This document shows, piece after piece, positions 1 to 7,034 of a DNA stretch of 46,001 bases; the first letter of the stretch is position 1; each line of letters opens with the position of its first letter. The notes beneath the pieces were generated by a model. The model was not told the DNA's origin and made no database searches. It saw nothing but the letters and a program-made list of their open reading frames with translations. Source of the stretch: an uncultured Desulfobulbaceae bacterium (GTDB lineage Bacteria > Desulfobacterota > Desulfobulbia > Desulfobulbales > CALZHT01); the NCBI GenBank assembly GCA_945787445.1, contig CALZHT010000046.1, positions 1 through 46,001 of the forward strand, read 5' to 3'. Position numbers and translations under genes: made by a program.

Positions 1-557
1 TCATCGGCGTATTTGATATCCATACCCATTGGGATGCCATAGGCGAGCCGGGTGACTTTCAATGGTTCGCTTTGCAGCCTGTTTATCAGGAAAGCGGCGG
101 TGGCCTCACCAGGGACGGTTGAACTGGTGGCGATTAACACTTCCTCAACCTTATGCTTTCTGACCCGGTCAATGAGCGCATCCACCTTAATCTCCTCAGG
201 ACCGATGCCGTCCATGGGCGACAAAACTCCGTGGAGAATATGATACTGGCCTTTAAAGGCCCCGGTCTTTTCAATGGCCATGAGATCGCCTGACTCCTCG
301 ACCACGCAGATCAACGTTGCATCCCTTCTTGCATCGCCGCAGATGGCGCAAGGATCTGTTTCTGAAAAAGCGAAACAATTGCTGCACAACCGGATCGCGT
401 TATGAAGCTCGGCAAGGTCCCGCGCCAGGTTCTGCGCTTCGGCAGCAGGCCGTCGAAGCACATGCAGAGCAAGCCGGGTGGCTGTTTTTTTGCCGATTCC
501 GGGTAGGCGGTTCAGGTCAGCAATCAGCCTGGCCAAGGCAGGAGGAACAACATTCAT
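1..557 (-). CDS. recR: Recombination protein RecR (3' end outside window)
   Basis: RecR works with RecF and RecO to load RecA at single-strand gaps. The protein starts MNVVPPALARLIADLNRLPGIGKKT (written here only as a guide to the helix-hairpin-helix region around LPGIGKK). It continues with a four-Cys zinc finger (CSNCF near residue 59 and CAICGD near 71) and the Toprim segment beginning LICVVEE near residue 83, then HILHGVLSPMDGIGP. The coding frame runs off the window at base 1, so about 185 residues are visible of a usual length near 200. The start at 557 is the first ATG after the ybaB stop, 17 bases away, and the purine-rich sequence before it fits. It is the last visible gene of the dnaX-ybaB-recR order that is very common in bacteria. 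Identification is by motif and context and is secure. Confidence 0.95.
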   Translation of the reverse strand, partial: MNVVPPALARLIADLNRLPGIGKKTATRLALHVLRRPAAEAQNLARDLAELHNAIRLCSNCFAFSETDPCAICGDARRDATLICVVEESGDLMAIEKTGAFKGQYHILHGVLSPMDGIGPEEIKVDALIDRVRKHKVEEVLIATSSTVPGEATAAFLINRLQSEPLKVTRLAYGIPMGMDIKYAD

Positions 558-574
558 TATTGGACTCTAACTCC

Positions 575-883
575 TTAGAACAGCCCCGGGATATTCATAC
601 CGCCCGTCAACTTGCCCATTTCCGCCTTGGACATCTCCTGGGCCTTTTTCAAGGCATCGTTTACTGCTGCGACAATTAAATCCTGCAGCATTTCCGGTTC
701 TTGGGGGTCAATGGCCTCTTTTTCAATTTTCAGGTCCAGCACTTCATTTTTACCATTCACCGTCACCGTAACCATGCCCCCGCCGACGGTTGAGGTCACC
801 TCTTTCTGAGCCAGCTCATCCTGCAGCTCGACAAGCTTCTCCTGGAACTGCTGGGCCTGTTTCATCATTTGATCCAAATTCAT
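575..883 (-). CDS. ybaB: YbaB/EbfC family nucleoid-associated protein
   Basis: A 102-residue protein of the YbaB/EbfC family, small dimeric DNA-binding proteins of the nucleoid. The N terminus (MNLDQMMKQAQQFQEKL) is the amphipathic helix typical of the family. A central beta region follows (GGGMVTVTVNGKNEV), then a helical part with the conserved DPQEPEMLQDLIVAAVNDAL stretch, and a glycine-rich tail. Length is normal. It lies 17 bases before recR and about 340 bases after dnaX on the same strand; a dispersed repeat sits in the latter gap. Co-transcription with recR is likely; read-through from dnaX is possible but the inserted repeat could interrupt it. The family function in recombination or nucleoid structure is known only in general terms. 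Confidence 0.95.
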   Translation of the reverse strand: MNLDQMMKQAQQFQEKLVELQDELAQKEVTSTVGGGMVTVTVNGKNEVLDLKIEKEAIDPQEPEMLQDLIVAAVNDALKKAQEMSKAEMGKLTGGMNIPGLF

Positions 884-904
884 TACATTTCTCTCATTAC
901 GTTT

Positions 905-1165
905 TAATTATCGTAGTTTAGGTTACTACCCCCTGCCTTTCAGGGGGACAGCTTTATGTCGTATTTGTTATTTTCGTGCTCGTGCTCGTGCGCGTAATCG
1001 AAAAGGAAGCATTACTTATCTTGTTTGATTATGAATACAAGGAAAATCGATTACGATTACGCGCACGAGCACGATATAAACGGGTCTATTTAACCCGTAT
1101 CCGGACTTTCAGCAGCGAAGTGGCGGTCCTTTTCATTCAAACCCACTTTAGACAGAGGTTGTCGA
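905..1165. repeat. Dispersed repeat B, copy 1 (GTGCTCG/AATCG hairpin element)
   Basis: This fills most of the gap between ybaB and dnaX. The core is a long imperfect inverted repeat: TCGTGCTCGTG... AATCG on the left and CGATTACGATTACG...GAGCACGA on the right, around a spacer containing TTGATTATGAATACAAGG. Outside it are a small hairpin (CCCCCTGCCTTTCAGGGGG) on the left and the conserved tail GTATCCGGACTTTCAGCAG on the right. The same parts in the same order recur near 14050-14290 (inverted) and 39030-39270. No coding potential is apparent. Confidence 0.8.
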
Positions 1166-1223
1166 GTTTTCTGCAACACTTTGTATCTGCTTACCTTCAG
1201 ACCTCTACCTTTGTGCCTGAAAT

Positions 1224-2963
1224 TCATCTACTCCGTGGACCGGTCCGGATACCAACCACATGGCCGTCGAAAACCTCTGCGGTCATACGTACCAGCGGGT
1301 CATTGGCCAAAGCACGCCTTTCCTCCTGGGGACCGTCACCTTCCACCCCGCTCGCAGCATCAGGATTGGCGCCCCGCATCTTGAATTTAACACTCAACTC
1401 TTTCTGGAAAAAATCCTGGGCAAACTCAGTAAGAAGCTTGAGATTTTCCTGCTCCTGCAAAACCTTACAGTCTGAAGGATTCTCATATTTCAGCACAAGA
1501 TCGGAGTCTTCTTCTCTCGCACTTGCAACCATTCTTAGGACATGGGCCATCCATGCCTTGCGGTCTTTAACATACTCTATAAATCCATCCCAGTTTTCCC
1601 GCACCTTTTTACGGGGCGCCTCTATCTCCACCTTCGCGGCAGGATCACCTTTATCCTTAGTCTCAGACCTGCGGGTATGGTCCGACGCAACAGGAGTTGG
1701 CCCTGGTGGATCCACAGGACTTTTTTTCTTGGTCTGTTCCTGATCAACAGCAGCGGATGGGACCTTTTCTTCGACAAAGGAACGGCCCGGATCCTTAAGG
1801 GTGAAAGCCGGGATTTCACCAACTCCCTGCAATAAAGGATCGAGCTTCTTGAGCAATTCGGTCACCGGCACCACATCACCCGCCTGGATAGCATTGATAA
1901 AGGCCATTTCCAGAACCATGCGGGGATGGGCGGAATATTGCATATTTTCTATCCCTTTAACAAGGAGATGAAAATACTGATACAGCGTCTCGAAACTGTG
2001 GTCCGAGGCAATTTCTCTGAGAACAGCGAATTCCCGGTCGGAAAGATCCAGCAATTCTTCAGACTTTGCACCGCTCTTGCAGATCAGCAATGCCCGGAAA
2101 TAGGAAAGAAGGTCATTGGTGAACCGCTTCAGATCCAGGCCGGCAGTGAAACTCCTGTCTAAAATTTCAAGACTCTTGGCAGGATCGCCGGAAAGGAGCG
2201 CTTTGGCCTGTTGTTCAATGACTTGGCTGTCGACCAACCCCAACACCTGGATCACATCCTCATCAGTAACCTGATCGCCGCCAAAGGAGAAAATCTGGTC
2301 GAGAAGACTTAAGCCGTCACGCACGCTTCCTTCTGCTTCACGCACGATCATCTCAATGGCCCTGTCTGAGATATCGACCTGTTCCGCCTGCGCGATCTTC
2401 TTTAAAAAAGCCACCAACTGAGAAGAAGGAATCCTTTTAAGCTCGTAGCGCTGGCATCTGGACAGGATAGTGATGGGAACCTTATGCAGTTCCGTGGTGG
2501 CGAACATGAAAAAAACATGCTCGGGCGGCTCTTCCAAGGTTTTCAACAAGGCGTTGAAGGCCTCGGTGGTCAGCATGTGTACTTCGTCGATGATAATAAT
2601 CTTATAGCGGCCCCTGACCGGAAAGAAACGGATGTTCTCCTTGAGTTCGCGAATCTCCTGGATGCCGCGGTTGGAAGCGCCGTCAATCTCATGCAAGTCA
2701 ATAGCATTGCCGGAAGTAATGTCATGACAGGAATCACATGTATTGCAGGGCGGTTCAATATCAGGGGTTTGACAATTGAGGGCCTTTGCCATAATTCTGG
2801 CAAGGGTGGTCTTGCCGACGCCCCGGACACCGCTGAAAATCATGGCATGAGCGACCCTATCCTTTTTCAGGGCGTTCTTCAGGGTGCGGACCACCGGTTC
2901 CTGGCCGATTACATCTTCAAAATTCTGGGGGCGCCACTTTCTGGCAAGGACAAGATATGACAT
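1224..2963 (-). CDS. dnaX: DNA polymerase III subunit tau (gamma/tau)
   Basis: DnaX is the clamp-loader ATPase and organiser of the replicase. The 579-residue protein starts MSYLVLARKWRPQNF. It shows Walker A (GVRGVGKTT, about residues 43-51), a four-Cys zinc module (C-Q-T-P...CNTCDSC, about 64-82), Walker B (IIIDEVHM, near 120), sensor 1 and the SRC arginine finger (LSRCQRYELK). Helical domain III and a charged, proline-rich linker from about residue 400 come next, then a C-terminal tau-specific domain. An upstream in-frame start at 3053 would add 30 unlikely hydrophobic residues, so the start at 2963 was chosen because the family begins exactly there. Seven adenines occur in the linker near codon 413, a possible slippage site that could yield a short gamma form (separate entry). 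Confidence 0.96.
   Translation of the reverse strand: MSYLVLARKWRPQNFEDVIGQEPVVRTLKNALKKDRVAHAMIFSGVRGVGKTTLARIMAKALNCQTPDIEPPCNTCDSCHDITSGNAIDLHEIDGASNRGIQEIRELKENIRFFPVRGRYKIIIIDEVHMLTTEAFNALLKTLEEPPEHVFFMFATTELHKVPITILSRCQRYELKRIPSSQLVAFLKKIAQAEQVDISDRAIEMIVREAEGSVRDGLSLLDQIFSFGGDQVTDEDVIQVLGLVDSQVIEQQAKALLSGDPAKSLEILDRSFTAGLDLKRFTNDLLSYFRALLICKSGAKSEELLDLSDREFAVLREIASDHSFETLYQYFHLLVKGIENMQYSAHPRMVLEMAFINAIQAGDVVPVTELLKKLDPLLQGVGEIPAFTLKDPGRSFVEEKVPSAAVDQEQTKKKSPVDPPGPTPVASDHTRRSETKDKGDPAAKVEIEAPRKKVRENWDGFIEYVKDRKAWMAHVLRMVASAREEDSDLVLKYENPSDCKVLQEQENLKLLTEFAQDFFQKELSVKFKMRGANPDAASGVEGDGPQEERRALANDPLVRMTAEVFDGHVVGIRTGPRSR
1721..1727 (-). other. Possible dnaX slippage site (A7 run)
   Basis: On the coding strand an AAG AAA AAA AGT stretch gives seven consecutive A at about codon 413 of dnaX, in the linker between the ATPase domains and the tau C terminus. 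A shift into the -1 frame meets TGA after roughly 20 codons, giving a product near 430 residues, close to the size of E. coli gamma. A small inverted sequence (CCTGTGGATCCACCAGG) follows directly. The tandem in-frame heptamer of E. coli (A AAA AAG) is not present, so transcriptional slippage would be more plausible than ribosomal slippage. Confidence 0.4.
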
Positions 2964-3029
2964 GATCGTAAAAAAATATGGAGTTGCAATGGGAAGTTGC
3001 AGGTCAAGGGCAACCCAAAAAAACAGCAA

Positions 3030-3240
3030 CTTCAGGTATCCTGGTCTCGGCAAATTTTTTAGTTGATACCAAAAATACTCGCTTAAAAGAAGTGCTTAAA
3101 GTTGAGAGATTTATATAATTAGAAAAGCACCCCACAAGGGGGCATAAATACCATAATTTTAGGCACTTTAGGCACTTCAAACTTTAGGCACTATTTATAA
3201 CTCCTTAGAAATTACCTTTCGAGTTCAGGAGTTCTGAACC
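3030..3240 (-). repeat. Dispersed repeat A, copy 1 (GTGCCTAAAGT hairpin element)
   Basis: First of five copies in the window, in minus orientation. Left end: CCTGGTCTCGG...TTTTTTAGTTGATACC. Centre: an AT-rich loop between degenerate arms, with TTTAGGCACTTTAGGCACTT on the right. Right end: TATAACTCCTT...GAGTTCAGGAGTTCTGAA. It lies between dnaX and the SRP RNA gene. The left arm is more decayed than in other copies. It includes a short CCCCACAAGGGGG hairpin in the loop. Confidence 0.8.
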
Positions 3241-3329
3241 TATACCGCACCTTGAGCGTCAGCAAAGAAGACTTTAAAGGGGGATAATAACGCCGTGGAC
3301 CCGCCGACACTACGGTCTCATTAAAAAAA

Positions 3330-3433
3330 TGATAGCCAGGCACCCCTGCGGCACACAAAGGTACTCACTACCGTTGCTTCCTCCCGGATCTGGCGGGGTT
3401 CGCGAGTCTTTGTTGCGCAGGACCCGGCTATCA
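3330..3433 (-). ncRNA. ffs: Signal recognition particle RNA (4.5S type)
   Basis: The minus strand has the conserved SRP domain IV: CCGCCAGATCCGGGAGGAAG followed by CAACGG...GTGAGTACC, which carries the GGAA-type tetraloop and the symmetric internal loop bound by Ffh. The ends pair (TGATAGCC with GGCTATCA), closing a hairpin of about 104 nucleotides, and a run of T follows the 3' arm as a terminator. The RNA directs membrane and secreted proteins to SecYEG with Ffh. It sits between dnaX and tRNA-Ser, a common arrangement. The ends are judged from base pairing and may be a few bases off. Confidence 0.9.
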
Positions 3434-3464
3434 TACTGAAAAACTGTATCCGCATTTTCGTTTG

Positions 3465-3552
<88 letters not shown>

Positions 3553-3562
3553 CATTACACGA

Positions 3563-3760
3563 CTCTAAATTCAGATCTCCTGAACTTGAGGATTTTTCGA
3601 TGATACCATCGTTGATAATGCCCGTAAGAGTGCCTTAAGTTCGAAGTGCCTTAAGTGCCTAAAGTTAATGTACTTATTTTATCAGATGTTCCTTTAACTT
3701 TAGGCACTTCGAACTTTAGCGCACTTTAGGCACTTAACTAGGTATCAAACAATTTTCTAT
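3563..3760 (+). repeat. Dispersed repeat A, copy 2
   Basis: This fills the gap between the two tRNA-Ser genes. Left flank ATTCAGATCTCCTGAACTTG, left arm AGTGCCTTAAGTTCGAAGTG, AT-rich loop, right arm TTTAGGCACTTCGAACTTTA then GCACTTTAGGCACTT, and the right marker GGTATCAAAC. The arms can pair into a hairpin of more than 100 nucleotides. A shorter inverted sequence (CAGGAATTCTGAAATTCCTG) follows near 3800. Confidence 0.8.
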
Positions 3761-3901
3761 AGGGTTCCCCTATCTCCTCAATATTACGTCAGGGGATCAG
3801 GAATTCTGAAATTCCTGTCGCATACAACTTACAATCAAAAAACAACTTTTAAAAGATCAAACAAAAAAATCTTCGAAAAAACTTCTCAAAAAAACAGGAT
3901 A

Positions 3902-3994
<93 letters not shown>

Positions 3995-4002
3995 GGTCGT
4001 AA

Positions 4003-4140
4003 GCGATCACAGGGGCCTCATCTCCTTCGAAGTCTGCGCTTATCTGTCATCGGCCTGTTCACGTAGCACCAGTACAGTTCACAGGCGTCCCTGTCCTGAC
4101 AAAGGCGGGATTTCGCGGAAATAAGCCCCCTGTAATCGCT
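4003..4140. repeat. Inverted-repeat-bounded element of about 140 bp
   Basis: The ends are imperfect inverted repeats: AGCGATCACAGGGGCCTCA at the left and TAAGCCCCCTGTAATCGCT at the right. The inside is GC-richer than the surroundings, lacks a convincing open frame, and contains smaller symmetric stretches. It lies between tRNA-Ser and tadA. The layout suggests a MITE-like or structured mobile repeat, but only one copy is in this window. Confidence 0.5.
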
Positions 4141-4162
4141 AACAGAACAAGGATTTGAAGCT

Positions 4163-4251
4163 CCCCGCGGCAAGCCGCGGGGAATCTCCGTACGCAAGGT
4201 ACTTTTTTACTATTTTACATTCGCTCGCTAACCCCGCAGCAAGCTGCGGGG
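4163..4251. repeat. Pair of matching GC-rich hairpins
   Basis: Two short hairpins of the same design lie 49 bases apart: CCCCGCGGC-AA-GCCGCGGGG (4163-4182) and CCCCGCAGC-AA-GCTGCGGGG (4232-4251). The second keeps pairing despite changes in both arms, which is a compensatory pattern. They look like REP-type palindromes. The rest of 4252-4450 shows no gene; a CCTCAGTC-type short tandem repeat overlaps the 3' end of tadA. Confidence 0.55.
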
Positions 4252-4450
4252 AATGCGCTCGCTGATCGTGTTCAAGTTTCCAAGGCTCGTTGCACCCCGT
4301 GATGAGTTACCTCCGGTCCCTGGAAATCATGTGGGTCTATTTCTGCTCATGCCCAAATAGCCATCGCTAAGCCAAAAAAACCTGGAGCCAGCCAGACCAG
4401 ACGTCAACAATATGACAATGAACCGGATAGATTTCGTTAGTCCTCAGTCC

Positions 4451-4924
4451 TCAGCCCTCAGTCCTCTTGCGACCATTCCGCCTGCTTCTGAAAAAATCCT
4501 GCAAAAGCATACCACACTCATCAGCCATAAGGCCGCCTTCCACCTCGAGTTGGTGATTCAGGCGTCGGTCCTGACCAATCTGATAGAGGCTGACCACACC
4601 TCCTGTCTTGGGATCGGTTGCCCCGAAAACCAACCGCCGGATGCGGGCATGAACCATGGCACCCACGCACATTATGCACGACTCAAGCGTTACATAGAGG
4701 GAGGTGCCTGACAAACGATAATTCGCAAGGCGCTGGCCGGCTTCCCGCAGAACAATCATTTCCGCATGGCCGGCAGGGTCATGATATTCGATGCTCCGGT
4801 TGCCGTTTTGGGCAAGGATGCTACCCTCGTGATCCACCAGGACTGCACCAACCGGCACCTCACCCCGCTCAGCAGCCCGAACCGCTTCCTCCAAGGCAAT
4901 TTCCATGAACCGTATTTCACTCAT
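4451..4924 (-). CDS. tadA: tRNA-specific adenosine deaminase TadA
   Basis: TadA converts the wobble adenosine of tRNA-Arg(ACG) to inosine. The 157-residue protein begins MSEIRFMEIALEEAVRAA. It has the zinc-binding HAE motif with the catalytic glutamate (GHAEMIVL, near residue 54) and the second zinc motif as ESCIMCVGA, near residue 84. The family usually reads EPCxMCxGA here, so a proline-to-serine change is present while both zinc cysteines remain. Downstream VFGATDPKTGGVVSLY is typical. An upstream ATG at 5020 would add a hydrophobic extension that the family lacks, so the start at 4924 was chosen. The last codons run into a short CCTCAGTC-like tandem repeat. Function is well supported. Confidence 0.93.
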   Translation of the reverse strand: MSEIRFMEIALEEAVRAAERGEVPVGAVLVDHEGSILAQNGNRSIEYHDPAGHAEMIVLREAGQRLANYRLSGTSLYVTLESCIMCVGAMVHARIRRLVFGATDPKTGGVVSLYQIGQDRRLNHQLEVEGGLMADECGMLLQDFFRSRRNGRKRTEG

Positions 4925-5039
4925 AAGCGCAAAAAGGTATGCATATATAGCATACCCCACCGAAAATGCAACCGTATCGTTTATTGTGCGCGATATTAAT
5001 AAAAAACCCTTATACCGCATTAAGAAATTTCAGGGCCTT

Positions 5040-6041
5040 CTATTGAAAAAACAAATTAATAAGCTGACTTAACAGTAAAGTCACAATAAAAATTTGGCTA
5101 ATAAGGATGATGGTCAGTCCTTTCCCAATAAATTTAATCAGCATGAAAATGGATGTAATACAGATTGCATTGGCCGTTAATGAAAAGGCAATACCTGAAC
5201 CAAGAAGCACACCGCTGCATAACAGAGGCCGCAACAACAGAACATCCGCGCCATTGCACAAGTATAGCGGTATTCCAAAAAATATGGCTGTAAGGCTTCC
5301 GACAAATGATTTTTTATAGAGAACATCCAAGGATATTTTTTTAAGTGAGATAAGTTCTAAGCCTATTGCAATTGCTCCTGCGATAACGAGATAAGGGAAA
5401 ATGGCCTTGAATATATTGTATGTTCTCATGAAAACATCATTTTCATAACGGTTGCAGGCGCCAGGCTGACAAAGTGCCATTCTTTCAATAGGATAAGCCC
5501 GCTTGAAATTACATACATCAAGCAGATAACCTGCTGATACAGCCAATATAAAAGAGGTGGCTATTCGCAACATGCCGTATTTCATGCCAAGAACATTAAA
5601 GGACAGGAAGATTACATAGGGGTTAAGTAAAGGCGCTGCGACAAGGAATGTAATAATAGTCCTGAACTTAATTTTTTCCTGCATTGTTTCAACAAATGGT
5701 ATTGCGGCACACGCACAGACTGGAATTGCTGAAGCATATAAAAACGCAGAGAAGGGATTTTTCGGGAATATAAATTGAAATCTCTGGAAATATTTTTCAG
5801 CGACAGCGGCAAAAAAGATTCCCAAAAAAACAAAAACCGTAAGTTCGATAAAGTACTCAAAAAATAGAAAACCAAGCCTGGGAAGTGACCGATATATAAT
5901 GCAATTCGTTCGATTCAGGTAAGTGATGTCCTGGACAGTCTTGTATATAATATCTACAGCGGCAAAGAGAAGACAAACAGCCAAGGCTGATTGTACTATT
6001 CTCTTTTTTGGAAGAGGAAGTTGGAATAGGTTTTCTTTCAC
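5040..6041 (-). CDS. YraQ/DUF318-type membrane permease
   Basis: A 333-residue integral membrane protein with about eight hydrophobic segments. Two signatures of the YraQ/DUF318 (ArsP-like) permease family are visible: PVCACAAIPF near residue 107 (family form PVCSCGxxP) and GIPLYLCNGADVLLLRPLL near residue 250 followed by a glycine-rich membrane helix. Members move small solutes, and the ArsP branch exports organoarsenicals; the substrate here cannot be read from sequence. The start is a GTG at 6041 with no strong ribosome-binding site, so the N terminus is uncertain. It lies 135 bases after the outer-membrane barrel gene on the same strand, so co-transcription is possible but not proven. Confidence 0.75.
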   Translation of the reverse strand: MKENLFQLPLPKKRIVQSALAVCLLFAAVDIIYKTVQDITYLNRTNCIIYRSLPRLGFLFFEYFIELTVFVFLGIFFAAVAEKYFQRFQFIFPKNPFSAFLYASAIPVCACAAIPFVETMQEKIKFRTIITFLVAAPLLNPYVIFLSFNVLGMKYGMLRIATSFILAVSAGYLLDVCNFKRAYPIERMALCQPGACNRYENDVFMRTYNIFKAIFPYLVIAGAIAIGLELISLKKISLDVLYKKSFVGSLTAIFFGIPLYLCNGADVLLLRPLLCSGVLLGSGIAFSLTANAICITSIFMLIKFIGKGLTIILISQIFIVTLLLSQLINLFFQ

Positions 6042-6176
6042 GTTTCTGGTGATAGGTGGCCAAAGCCTTGATTGGAATGTTCACTTTTATAACTGCTTCT
6101 TTACATGCAGTTTTTATTCGTGATGAGAATGAATTTTTGCAAATTTGAAAGGTAAGTACATTGATTGAAGATAAGA

Positions 6177-7013
6177 TCAAAACACGTAAACTGCTGATAA
6201 AATAGCGCCATGGGTTATATCATAGGATTTGGTTTTTTCTACCCGACCCGGCCCTCTGGCTTCCAAAGTAAATACCTGGTAACGATACCCTAACTGGACA
6301 ATGAAGCTTTCAAATAGTTGATATGTAGCAGTTGCTTCGCCATTAAAACCAAGTGACGGCCAGGGTTCAATATCCTCGACTTCGCCGGTATCTATTTTTA
6401 TTAAATTCAGTTCAGGAATGGCATATAAAACTCCAAGCTGGAGCCCGGTAACAAATTTTTCTGATAGTGGATACACCCCACCCACGCCAACTGTCGGGAT
6501 GTGCACCATTGATTCCACTTTATACCTGAAAGTCTGGGGACCTACCAGGGTGTCATAGGAGAGGGTAAAATCCAAATCCATGTCCTGGAATTTATAGCCA
6601 AAAAAGACTTTCAGGTATTTTGTCAGGGTATAACTTGCAGCCAGGTCAAAATCCTTACGTTCAAGGTCGACATCTGAGGTAAGTACCATGCTGCCTGCAG
6701 TGCCATGCCAGTCCTGGCTGAAAGAACTGAATACCATGGGAGCGAAACTGAAGGACCACTTGCCGTCACTGGTCTGATAGCCGAACAGGGGACCGGCCAG
6801 ATATCCTTCACCCGGATCTGAATCAGCAGTAAGTGTAAGTCTATTCTCCCTGAAACCGATTGCGATGTCCTGCTCAAACCAGTCTAGTATTGCTGAATCC
6901 CAGGATGCATACCAGCCTTTAGCGCCCACCATGAAGGTGCCGGCATTCGAGATAGTTGGCCAAAGAGTCAAATACAGCACTAAGATGAAACTGCTAACCA
7001 AAAACTTCTTCAT
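6177..7013 (-). CDS. Outer-membrane beta-barrel protein
   Basis: A 278-residue protein with a Sec signal peptide (MKKFLVSSFILVLYLTLW..., cleavage near the SNAG stretch). The mature part is made of alternating amphipathic strands, many beginning or ending in aromatic residues (for example FFGYKFQDMDLDFTLSYDTL and FIVQLGYRYQVFTL). It ends in a terminal phenylalanine (ILSAVYVF), the BAM recognition pattern. About ten to twelve strands are expected. No specific family was recognised. It follows the tetrahaem lipoprotein gene by 21 bases, so the two are almost certainly co-transcribed. A porin role beside an exported cytochrome is a possibility, inferred from position only. Confidence 0.7.
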   Translation of the reverse strand: MKKFLVSSFILVLYLTLWPTISNAGTFMVGAKGWYASWDSAILDWFEQDIAIGFRENRLTLTADSDPGEGYLAGPLFGYQTSDGKWSFSFAPMVFSSFSQDWHGTAGSMVLTSDVDLERKDFDLAASYTLTKYLKVFFGYKFQDMDLDFTLSYDTLVGPQTFRYKVESMVHIPTVGVGGVYPLSEKFVTGLQLGVLYAIPELNLIKIDTGEVEDIEPWPSLGFNGEATATYQLFESFIVQLGYRYQVFTLEARGPGRVEKTKSYDITHGAILSAVYVF

Positions 7014-7034
7014 TGTTAGCTTTCCCGCATGTAA

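Noticed and set aside
5857-6180. Minus-strand frame of 107 codons at the N terminus of the permease
   Set aside because: It is in a different frame from the permease, without family or start signal.
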